64,000 nucleotides of DNA, from contig CABUKU010000010.1 in the NCBI GenBank assembly GCA_902492205.1, positions 39,925 to 103,924 of the forward strand, written 5' to 3'. The stretch comes from an uncultured Bacteroides sp. (GTDB lineage Bacteria > Bacteroidota > Bacteroidia > Bacteroidales > Bacteroidaceae). A model generated the notes under the pieces. That model worked only from the letters and a program-made list of their open reading frames with translations. It was not told where the DNA came from and made no database searches. The translations under genes were made by a program, and so were the position numbers. Positions 9,085 to 15,335 of this stretch are shown here, piece after piece; the first letter of the stretch is position 1, and each line of letters opens with the position of its first letter.

Positions 9085-11031
9085 ATGAAAAACAGTTTAA
9101 AAAGTATTCTTTTTGCATTTACCACGTTGGCAATGGTACAATGTGCGCCACCCGTTCATAAGGTTGCGTTCGATAGTACGAAAGAACTCTCAGGTCAGAA
9201 GTTTGCTTTGAAGGATATTAATCCCGAATTGCCTGCTGACTGGGATGACTATAATTATGTAGTTTTGGAGTATAAGATCAGTACTCCGCAACGTTTTCAA
9301 TTAGGCTTTACTACAGATAACGGTTACAATGAATTACGTATCATGTCTTATGTGCCCAATGCATGGAACAAGTTGGCAATTCCTTTGAAGTATTTCACGG
9401 AACTGCCTGATGCAGCAGTCGATTTGGCGGCAACATTCAATCATGCCCGTTACATGGGTTGGGTAAACTTGGGGGGCAAGCGTGGTCCGCTTCATGGAGT
9501 AGACTCTGTGGGAGTCCGTATGAGGAAGCCGATAGGTGCACCTACTATTGAAATCCGTAACATTACTTTGGCGGTAGACGATCCGGGTGATGTATATATG
9601 GGTGAGCAACCTGCTATTGATGAGTTCGGACAATCAACTTTGGTCGATTATCCCGAAAAGGCTGCGTCTTTGGAAGAATTGGAAGCTGAATGGAGAGCAG
9701 AGGAGAATGAAGTTGTGTCTACCGAAGCTTATAATTATTCTAAGTTCGGCGGTTACAAACAGCAACAGGTGAAAGGTACAGGATTCTTCCGTACCGAGAA
9801 GATTGGCGATCGCTGGTGGTTTGTTGATCCCGAAGGTTATTTATTCCTGAGTGTCGGTATTGATTGTGTTGGTGTTGGCGGTGGTGGTAACATCCGCGAT
9901 GTGGAACACCGCGCCGGCATGTATAAGGAACTTCCACCTGCCGACCTTATGGAACGCTTTGGTAAACAGGGACGCCGCAGGGCTAACAACGGTTCGTTCG
10001 GCTTATGGAATCAAGTTCGTCGCTTTGGTGATGACTTTCCTACCAAATCAAAAGAACTTGTAATCAAACGAATGGATAAGTGGGGGTTAAATACAATTGC
10101 AAACTGGAGTGACAATGAGATTATGGCAATGAACCGCAAAGCATTTCTTCTTCCGCTTCACGGGCTTGGGCTGGCACCGGATTTGATGGGACTTTGTGAC
10201 ATCTATGATTCCGAGTTCCAAGCTATGATAGATAAAAACCTTTCTGAAACAACCAAAGACTTGAAGGATAATCCTTGGCTGGTTGGTTATTTCATAGGCA
10301 ATGAACCTGCATGGCTCAATGAGGAAGTACGTCTTTGCGACCTGATACTTACCGGTAAAGAACGTCCTATCAAAGGCGCATTGCAACAATATCTTGCTAA
10401 GAACGGCGACAATGAGCAAAACCGTAAAGACTTTGTTCACGAAACATTCCGTTCGTTCCTTATCGACGTAAATAAAACATTGAAAAAGCATGATCCGAAT
10501 CACCTTAATTTAGGTATACGCTTTGGCGATCCTGATAAGTTACAGCCTGAGATTCTGAAAATTTGTAGTGAAACATTCGATGTATTCAGTTTCAATTGCT
10601 ATCAATTAGTTCCTGACGAAGCTATGCTTAGCCGTGCATTGGAAATAACAGGTTTACCGATGATTATCGGAGAATATCACTTTGGTACGGTAGATCGGGG
10701 ACTTGCACAGTCTCTATGGCAAGTAAACTCTGAGGCACAACGTGGAGTGGCTTACAGATATTATACTGAGAATGCTTACGCTCATCCGGGATTAATCGGC
10801 ACAGGATATTTTCAGTGGTGCGATCAGGATATAACGGGACGCTTTGATGGTGAAAACTATAACTGTGGTTTGATTGATGTAACAGACCGTCCGTATAAGG
10901 AGCAAGTTGAGGCTATGATGGAAACTGCCAAAGTTTTGTATAACGTTCATAGCGGCAATCAAGCCCCCTTTGACCAAGCACCGGTAGATGCTCGCGGGCA
11001 TGAAGCGATTCCTGATTTATGGAATAAATAA
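9085..11031 (+). CDS. GH50-like (beta-agarase family) surface lipoprotein glycosidase
   Basis: 648 aa. Lipoprotein signal MKNSLKSILFAFTTLAMVQC, lipobox Cys20. An N-terminal beta-sandwich (~25-200) is followed by a TIM barrel opening with GDRWWFVDPEGYLFLSVGID. Candidate acid/base Glu is E407 in GYFIGNEPAW; candidate nucleophile is E530 in IIGEYHFGTVDRG. The stretch GYFQWCDQDITGRFDGENYN followed by GLIDVTDRPY resembles the C-terminal barrel of GH50 beta-agarases, which release neoagaro-oligosaccharides. Activity on agar itself is inference; a related beta-galactan could be the substrate. The gene is 10 bp after the previous one and ends the + strand operon before a bidirectional hairpin. Confidence 0.8.
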   Translation: MKNSLKSILFAFTTLAMVQCAPPVHKVAFDSTKELSGQKFALKDINPELPADWDDYNYVVLEYKISTPQRFQLGFTTDNGYNELRIMSYVPNAWNKLAIPLKYFTELPDAAVDLAATFNHARYMGWVNLGGKRGPLHGVDSVGVRMRKPIGAPTIEIRNITLAVDDPGDVYMGEQPAIDEFGQSTLVDYPEKAASLEELEAEWRAEENEVVSTEAYNYSKFGGYKQQQVKGTGFFRTEKIGDRWWFVDPEGYLFLSVGIDCVGVGGGGNIRDVEHRAGMYKELPPADLMERFGKQGRRRANNGSFGLWNQVRRFGDDFPTKSKELVIKRMDKWGLNTIANWSDNEIMAMNRKAFLLPLHGLGLAPDLMGLCDIYDSEFQAMIDKNLSETTKDLKDNPWLVGYFIGNEPAWLNEEVRLCDLILTGKERPIKGALQQYLAKNGDNEQNRKDFVHETFRSFLIDVNKTLKKHDPNHLNLGIRFGDPDKLQPEILKICSETFDVFSFNCYQLVPDEAMLSRALEITGLPMIIGEYHFGTVDRGLAQSLWQVNSEAQRGVAYRYYTENAYAHPGLIGTGYFQWCDQDITGRFDGENYNCGLIDVTDRPYKEQVEAMMETAKVLYNVHSGNQAPFDQAPVDARGHEAIPDLWNK

Positions 11032-11046
11032 GATGAATAATAAAAT

Positions 11047-11073
11047 AAGGGCTTCCAACTCGTGGAAGCCCTT
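11047..11073. terminator. bidirectional hairpin terminator between convergent genes
   Basis: 11-bp perfect stem AAGGGCTTCCA / TGGAAGCCCTT around ACTCG, placed between the + strand PUL end and the minus-strand DUF5053-like gene. On the minus strand it is followed by TTATTTTA, so it best serves that gene. A nearly identical hairpin lies in the prophage at 26557-26579. Confidence 0.75.
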
Positions 11074-11094
11074 CTACTTGTCAAAGTGTTAGCT

Positions 11095-11499
11095 TCATGC
11101 CAATGAAGCTGAAGTATCTAAAAATTTATTTCCAATACTTTTCAAGGCCATTGATAGAATTTTTGTTTCGTCCTCTGTAAATGGTATTGTTCCATTGATT
11201 TTTTTATAGAGCCATGTCCTATCCTTGCCAAAATATTCTTTAGCAATATACGACAAAGAAACTATTTCCGAAATATCTCCCAGTTCTTTTTTCAAATCCT
11301 TATCAATTTTTGGGGATTTTGAACTTCTTCTTTCTTTCATTACTTCACGGAGATATTGTCCGGCTAACCTTCGTTGTTCTGGGGGAACAGACTTCATTAA
11401 AGCATGAAACTTAATATCATGTGCTTTTCTTTCTTCTTCAGTTTTGAGAGAGCAGAACTCTTCAAAACTTGCTCTGATTCTTTCTTTCAACTCTTCCAT
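11095..11499 (-). CDS. DUF5053-like protein
   Basis: 134 aa. The C-terminal half (SLSYIAKEYFGKDRTWLYKK followed by INGTIPFTEDE) has the look of the DUF5053 family of small Bacteroides proteins often carried by mobile elements. The phrase IAKEYFGKDRTWLYKKINGT resembles a helix-turn-helix or homeodomain-like DNA-binding segment. The N-terminal half is highly charged and helical (EERKAHDIKFHALM, EQRRLAGQYLREVMKERR). No enzymatic motif is seen. It lies outside the att repeats, between the PUL and the prophage, so it is host or a relic of another element. Function unknown; a regulator is possible. Confidence 0.65.
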   Translation of the reverse strand: MEELKERIRASFEEFCSLKTEEERKAHDIKFHALMKSVPPEQRRLAGQYLREVMKERRSSKSPKIDKDLKKELGDISEIVSLSYIAKEYFGKDRTWLYKKINGTIPFTEDETKILSMALKSIGNKFLDTSASLA

Positions 11500-11559
11500 A
11501 ACTCTTTTTGTTTAGTATTATGATGAAGATTTGAGGTAGCCCCGAAGGACTACCAGAAA

Positions 11560-11751
11560 TCATTCATCTGTCAAAGCGTCAACTATTCCTTTGCAGTCTT
11601 CGTTGATTAACTTGTCCAGATCCTCCTGCGTGTACCACTTGTCTTCGATAAGTTGTTCTTCATGCCGGAGGAGGAATCGTAAATCTTCAAGATACTCATC
11701 CCGGCCATTTAGGTCTTCTTCAATTATTGGCATTGCCATCACTTTTGACAT
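11560..11751 (-). CDS. small acidic hypothetical protein
   Basis: 63 aa if started at the ATG at 11751 (MSKVMAMPIIEED). The frame is also open upstream to 11769, but a good -7 box at 11781-11788 puts transcription start near 11774, so a start at 11751, 11739 or 11733 is more likely. The protein is acidic and helical (DEYLEDLRFLLRHEEQLIED). No family recognised. It is preceded by an operator-like inverted repeat and lies 60 bp upstream of the DUF5053-like gene on the same strand, so the two may be one small operon. Confidence 0.5.
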   Translation of the reverse strand: MSKVMAMPIIEEDLNGRDEYLEDLRFLLRHEEQLIEDKWYTQEDLDKLINEDCKGIVDALTDE

Positions 11752-11760
11752 TACAAAGAT

Positions 11761-11818
11761 AATCATCATTTGATGAATACCAAAATTAAATCTTGCTTTT
11801 TTTCTTCAAATGATGATT
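11761..11818 (-). promoter_or_regulatory. minus-strand promoter inside a 13-bp inverted repeat
   Basis: Arms AATCATCATTTGA (11761-11773) and TCAAATGATGATT (11806-11818) are perfect reverse complements. Between them, read on the minus strand, is TAATTTTG (-7, 11781-11788); the TTTG of the -33 box is 11807-11810, 18 bp away, inside the right arm. A protein binding both arms would cover the promoter, suggesting autoregulation of the downstream minus-strand genes (inference). Confidence 0.6.
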
Positions 11819-11967
11819 TGAATAGAATCGTAGTTTACCAAGTCTTATGGCAAAAGGTTGTTAAGATGACCTCCCATAGCATATTGATTGCTGATAATTA
11901 GTGTTATGTATTAAGAATATAACGATGGAGTATACTCCGTTTGGAGTCAAAACTTATGGCCTATAAA
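11819..11967. other. host-side sequence next to attL
   Basis: No gene is seen. The only structure I can find is a 12-bp palindrome, GGAGTATACTCC, at 11927-11938, followed by a further GGAG. It is on the chromosomal side of attL. Confidence 0.4.
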
Positions 11968-12033
11968 TATAAAACAGCTATAATCTTATGATTTATAGCT
12001 GTTTATCCTTGCACGGGAGGAGAGGCTCGAACT
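11968..12033. repeat. attL, 66-bp direct repeat (duplicate of tRNA-Trp 3' end)
   Basis: Matches 53119-53184 at 64 of 66 positions (differences at 12002 and 12007). It contains the tRNA terminator hairpin (CAGCTATAA / TTATAGCTG) and the last ~22 nt of tRNA-Trp. Identity stops at 12034, where the tRNA continues only on the right side, so this copy is the remnant end. Confidence 0.92.
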
Positions 12034-12075
12034 TTTTTCCTCTCTGGGCAGCTCTATATAATTACTCACAATGCC

Positions 12076-12129
12076 TTTACGTTCAGGTTGATTATTAAAT
12101 TTATCTCAAAAATGTCCGAAATCTGTCCG
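12076..12129 (+). other. candidate integrase arm-type sites, left arm
   Basis: Just inside attL are TTTACGTTC (12076-12084) and two GTCCG motifs exactly 11 bp apart (12114 and 12125). The same 9-mer, and two GTCCG also 11 bp apart, occur next to attR (53038-53109). Shared short motifs in both phage arms are what a tyrosine integrase's N-terminal arm-binding domain recognises (inference). The site also lies just downstream of the repressor gene stop. Confidence 0.5.
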
Positions 12130-12133
12130 GCCG

Positions 12134-12475
12134 TTACTCACTTATCTTATTGGTAAGTAATTGGTTGAATAGCTTTAGCTCCTCAATCCGTTTATCTTTC
12201 TCCTCCAATAGTCTTTCTAAGCCTTCGATTTTAATTTCAGCCTCTGTATTTTTAGGGCTGTATTGGGGACGTTCAAAAAAGACATCCATTGATACTTGGA
12301 AGAAATCGGCAATCTTTTCTAAGGTTTTAACCGTGGGATTTCCGGTTTCCAATTGTTTAATGGAGCCATTCCTTTTGTTTGGATCGGGGTATAGATACTC
12401 TAAGAGATCTTTGACTAAGAGGCCGCGTTTTTTGAGTAGCTCTTTTATGATTTGTCCGTTATACATATTCATCAA
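12134..12475 (-). CDS. XRE-family HTH regulator with C-terminal coiled coil
   Basis: 113 aa. An XRE-type helix-turn-helix occupies ~residues 6-68 (IIKELLKKRGLLVKDLLEYL; SIKQLETGNPTVKTLEKIAD; FFQVSMDVFF). It is followed by a short charged coiled coil (IEGLERLLEEKDKRIEELKL), likely for dimerisation. It is the distal gene of the leftward lysogeny operon, 19 bp after the other XRE gene. A second repressor or an accessory immunity factor is likely. Starts at 12475 and 12472 are adjacent in-frame ATGs. Confidence 0.8.
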   Translation of the reverse strand: MMNMYNGQIIKELLKKRGLLVKDLLEYLYPDPNKRNGSIKQLETGNPTVKTLEKIADFFQVSMDVFFERPQYSPKNTEAEIKIEGLERLLEEKDKRIEELKLFNQLLTNKISE

Positions 12476-12494
12476 TATTTAGGTACTATATAAA

Positions 12495-12884
12495 CTACTT
12501 GTCCAAATCTGATCCGCTTACATCGGCACATTCGGCATTGTCGCCCTCTGGGACAATCATTTTTTTCGCTTTTGTTTCTATGATTTCAATTGTTCTTTGT
12601 TGGGAAAGAACTGTTTCTGATAGGTTTTTTAAAACATCGAAAACTTCTCTATCAATAGTTACTTGACCTAAATTAGATTTCTCGGTATTAAAGTCCTCAT
12701 TATCTTGCAGTAAATATCTGGTATTATAATTAGGAAATGATAATAATTTGGTGATAATACCTTTGGGGATTGGTCTTTTCCCTCTTTCTAAGCTACTGAC
12801 AAATCCTTGTGTACATCCAAGAATATTGGCTAAATCTATCTGAGATAGATTGTTGTCTTTTCTAAATAGTTTAATATCAATCAT
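12495..12884 (-). CDS. XRE-family phage repressor (probable CI-type)
   Basis: 129 aa. N-terminal HTH at ~3-45 (NNLSQIDLANILGCTQGFVS, SLERGKRPIP), then a helical C-terminal region without a LexA/CI-type Ser-Lys protease. It is the first gene leftward from the operator at 12916-12950, facing the Cro-like gene at 13044. This position is that of the lysogenic repressor. Because it has no self-cleavage domain, induction must work by another route (inference). Confidence 0.8.
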   Translation of the reverse strand: MIDIKLFRKDNNLSQIDLANILGCTQGFVSSLERGKRPIPKGIITKLLSFPNYNTRYLLQDNEDFNTEKSNLGQVTIDREVFDVLKNLSETVLSQQRTIEIIETKAKKMIVPEGDNAECADVSGSDLDK

Positions 12885-12910
12885 ATAGTATCTGGATATT
12901 AGTGATTATT

Positions 12911-12962
12911 ATCAAATTAATACCAAAATATTTGCAATATTGGTATTAATTGGTTTTATTTG
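12911..12962. promoter_or_regulatory. lysogeny-switch operator with divergent promoters
   Basis: A perfect 11-bp inverted repeat, ATTAATACCAA (12916-12926) and TTGGTATTAAT (12940-12950), sits between the repressor and Cro genes. A rightward -7-like box TTTATTTG (12955-12962, one mismatch to TAnnTTTG) abuts the right arm, and a leftward -7-like TTAATTTG overlaps the left arm. A repressor bound here would control both directions. Confidence 0.7.
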
Positions 12963-13043
12963 CACCGTGTTACTATGAATAACATCACGAAGGTAATAAA
13001 AACATGATGTAGAACGATATTAATTTTTAAAAATCTATTTTAT

Positions 13044-13265
13044 ATGGTATTTTCAGAGTATATAAATGGGCTTCCTAATGTGAAGCAAGAGACAATTAAC
13101 ATGCTGGCACAATTAACGTGTTCCAGTGTGATGACCGTTTATCGTTGGATAAATGGTAGTGTGACACCTCCCCCCTTAAAACAAAAAATTATAGCGGAGT
13201 ATCTGAAGATGGATGTTCAAGAACTTTGGCCGGATAATGTGGAGAAGAATATACTTAATCATTAA
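13044..13265 (+). CDS. Cro-like HTH protein
   Basis: 73 aa. The HTH is visible at VKQETINMLAQLTCSSVMTV followed by YRWINGSVTPP, with a typical Cro/XRE ending (AEYLKMDVQELWPDN). It is the first rightward gene from the operator, the place of Cro in lambdoid-style switches. It probably represses the leftward promoter and commits to lytic growth (inference). Confidence 0.7.
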   Translation: MVFSEYINGLPNVKQETINMLAQLTCSSVMTVYRWINGSVTPPPLKQKIIAEYLKMDVQELWPDNVEKNILNH

Positions 13266-13279
13266 TAGAATCAAAGAAA

Positions 13280-13489
13280 ATGATTAGAAAATTGACAGAG
13301 AAAGAAAAAGCGTTTCTGCTTGATTTACGGGGAATAATGGTAAAGCATGGTGCCCTATTAAGTGTGGAAAATAATAGAGTGTGCATAGATTTGAATTACT
13401 CGAAAAACAAAGAAATGGAATCGATAGTGTTGCCCGAACCAATAAGTACATTCTATGATTTAGATGATGTGATAGAACAAAATTCTTAA
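13280..13489 (+). CDS. small hypothetical early protein
   Basis: 69 aa, 14 bp after the Cro-like gene. No recognised family. The sequence has a charged N-terminal helix (LTEKEKAFLLDLRGIMVKHG) and a beta-rich middle. It may be a host-takeover or regulatory early protein; nothing in the sequence decides. Confidence 0.55.
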   Translation: MIRKLTEKEKAFLLDLRGIMVKHGALLSVENNRVCIDLNYSKNKEMESIVLPEPISTFYDLDDVIEQNS

Positions 13490-13500
13490 AAATAAACCTT

Positions 13501-13902
13501 ATGAAGATACATTACTTTTACAGAAGAGACTATTCGACCGGTTTCTATAATCTTGAAATAATAGCTTGGTTAGAAGAGAGAGAAATTTCAAGTCGAGGCA
13601 TTGTGAGGTTAAGTTTTACGAGGTTGGAGAGACTAAAAATCTTTCTTTCAAAAAGTGAAAATTTTCATGTTCATACCATTGACCATGATTTTGGTGAGAA
13701 AAGCGCGTATGGGCATTGGGCTCATACGCGTAAAGAATTAATGGAAGATATGGAGAAAAAGGAGTTAGTGCCCATTTCTCAGCGTAATTATGAAAGATTT
13801 CGGAAAGTGGCTCTGGCGCTTTATCAAAAGCAAACTTTGGTTGATTTCTCTCATTTCAAAGGAAGGCAGAACTATACCATTCGTCAGATAATAGGAGATT
13901 AG
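13501..13902 (+). CDS. hypothetical early protein
   Basis: 133 aa, 11 bp after the previous gene. It is beta-rich at the N-terminus (MKIHYFYRRDYSTGFYNLEI) and basic throughout. It contains HTIDHDFGEKSAYGHWAHT, with several His/Asp, but no known metal site pattern I can assign. Family not recognised. Confidence 0.55.
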   Translation: MKIHYFYRRDYSTGFYNLEIIAWLEEREISSRGIVRLSFTRLERLKIFLSKSENFHVHTIDHDFGEKSAYGHWAHTRKELMEDMEKKELVPISQRNYERFRKVALALYQKQTLVDFSHFKGRQNYTIRQIIGD

Positions 13903-13930
13903 CATCTAATAATATAGAAAGGAATAAACT

Positions 13931-14212
13931 ATGGACAAAGAAAAAGAAATTCAAAACTATGCCTTATGCTTTGCATCGGCAATTGAAGATGTGGTCCGAA
14001 ATGATGAAAATGAGAACTACATTGAGGTGAGTGATAAAAATGCAACAGAGGTAATGACAGGGCTGATATTAGGGGCGGGGTTCGCTTTTAATAGACTAAC
14101 TGGGAGTAAATGCAACTATTTGGAATTTACTCATGTGGCTAATCAATTAGTTGTGCAGTATCTAATGAAACACGGAGACGTAGCTACTGAGAAAACGACA
14201 TTTAACGGATAA
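13931..14212 (+). CDS. hypothetical early protein
   Basis: 93 aa, mainly helical, acidic in the first half (EDVVRNDENENYIEVSDKN) with a more hydrophobic middle (GLILGAGFAFNRLTG). Unrecognised family. It is part of the early leftmost run of closely spaced small genes. Confidence 0.5.
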   Translation: MDKEKEIQNYALCFASAIEDVVRNDENENYIEVSDKNATEVMTGLILGAGFAFNRLTGSKCNYLEFTHVANQLVVQYLMKHGDVATEKTTFNG

Positions 14213-14222
14213 TGAAATAGGT

Positions 14223-14426
14223 ATGAATGGAATAATAATTAATGATGAACTTCATGAGTTAGTTTCATTGAGAATCAGCCCTCCGTGTGATAATTGCAGC
14301 CTGCAAGAAAATTGTGAAAAGACTGAATTTTTCTTATGTACTGTAATTGCTGGGCGGCACAAATCTGATGAACGTTTTGTCAATCGTGGTAAGGCGAAAG
14401 AATTTATTGAGAAACAAAATTCATAA
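14223..14426 (+). CDS. small Cys-rich protein, possible zinc binder
   Basis: 67 aa. Four Cys are clustered: CDNCSLQENCEKTEFFLC (C-x2-C-x5-C-x7-C). This spacing could bind one zinc or an Fe-S cluster, but matches no motif I can name. Small zinc proteins in phage early regions often modify host polymerase or nucleases (general knowledge; not shown here). Confidence 0.5.
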   Translation: MNGIIINDELHELVSLRISPPCDNCSLQENCEKTEFFLCTVIAGRHKSDERFVNRGKAKEFIEKQNS

Positions 14427-14436
14427 CAAAATAAAA

Positions 14437-14667
14437 ATGAATAAGGACAGACGTAAAAGGATTCAGGGCATTATAGATCAGTTGACTGATTTAGAAACTG
14501 AAATTGAAGAGATTCAGGATGAAGAGCAAGAAGCATACGACAATTTCCCTGAGTCACTACAAGAAGGCGAGAAAGGTGAAAGAATGTCAGATGCAATTGA
14601 TAGCCTTGACCATGCTTTTTGTTCGATTGGGGATGCGATAAGCTATCTTGATGACGCAATACAATAA
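14437..14667 (+). CDS. small coiled-coil protein
   Basis: 76 aa from the ATG at 14437 (MNKDRRKRIQGIIDQLTDLE). A longer in-frame start at 14347 would overlap the previous gene by 80 bp and is rejected. The sequence is strongly helical and acidic (DLETEIEEIQDEEQEAYDNF), with a second helix ending SIGDAISYLDDAIQ. No enzymatic motif. It probably dimerises through the coiled coil; function unknown. Confidence 0.6.
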   Translation: MNKDRRKRIQGIIDQLTDLETEIEEIQDEEQEAYDNFPESLQEGEKGERMSDAIDSLDHAFCSIGDAISYLDDAIQ

Positions 14668-14686
14668 CTCTCAAATCAAATAAAAA

Positions 14687-14935
14687 ATGAATGAAAATGG
14701 ATATAAAGTTCTGGATGCTATCAAGAGGATGGCAGCAGACGATAATAAAGGTTTGAGAATGACCACTACTTTGGTCGATGTAAAAGATGACCTCCGTGGC
14801 TCAATTGTTGGCTTTGGAACTGAAAAAGTTTGTGGGGATGATGCAAAAGCCCAAATAGTGGGTTTACCTGGTGAATATATGGCGTGTGCCTTTTTCATCA
14901 AACGTAGTGAATTACAAAAATATTTGAAAGAATAA
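14687..14935 (+). CDS. hypothetical early protein
   Basis: 82 aa. Mixed alpha/beta, Lys- and Asp-rich (VLDAIKRMAADDNKGLRMTT), with a FIKRSELQKYLKE tail. No recognised family. It lies in the same early operon, 19 bp from the preceding gene. Confidence 0.5.
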   Translation: MNENGYKVLDAIKRMAADDNKGLRMTTTLVDVKDDLRGSIVGFGTEKVCGDDAKAQIVGLPGEYMACAFFIKRSELQKYLKE

Positions 14936-14954
14936 TTTTTAATCTTATTGTAAA

Positions 14955-15152
14955 ATGGAAAAACAAAATGAAAAATGTAAAGTAACTTTTGAAAGTGAGG
15001 ACGGTAAAGTTTTAGTGTTTAATATAGTGCACGATAGGAAAAAGGCAGTATTAGACATTAAACTCACTGTATCGCCAGGGTATATAAAAGATCACCAAGG
15101 TTTTTATTGTCAGATTGCCAATTATTTATTGGATGCTTTAGAAAAGGCTTAG
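14955..15152 (+). CDS. hypothetical early protein
   Basis: 65 aa, beta-rich (CKVTFESEDGKVLVFNIVHD). It is the last gene before the 183-bp leader of the primase-helicase gene. No recognised family. Confidence 0.5.
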   Translation: MEKQNEKCKVTFESEDGKVLVFNIVHDRKKAVLDIKLTVSPGYIKDHQGFYCQIANYLLDALEKA

Positions 15153-15183
15153 TAGTTTAATTTATTGTTTAATGTTTTAAAAA

Positions 15184-15260
15184 TACCGGCTGAAAGGACA
15201 GTCCGTTGGGTGTGAGTCCCAGGTTAGGGTTTATAGTACCGGGGTGGTTCCCGGTACTTT
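15184..15260 (+). promoter_or_regulatory. attenuator-like structured leader upstream of the primase-helicase gene
   Basis: Within the 183-bp gap is a perfect 9-bp hairpin AGTACCGGG / CCCGGTACT (15235-15243, 15250-15258) followed by TT. An upstream TACCGG (15184-15189) can instead pair with the CCGGTA of its right arm, giving mutually exclusive folds. GGACAGTCC and a GGG-TGTGAGT-CCC hairpin lie between. The layout suggests antitermination or a ligand switch controlling replication gene expression (inference). A related GGGTGTGAG motif occurs at 28623. Confidence 0.5.
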
Positions 15261-15335
15261 AGAAAAATGAGTGCTGATATGATTTTTTCAATAAGGCTAT
15301 GAACGTGCATCTTTGCATGACTAATACATACAATA

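Noticed and set aside
12012..12084. Second tRNA-Trp at attL
   Set aside because: Identity to the tRNA ends at 12033; only its 3' ~22 nt are present.
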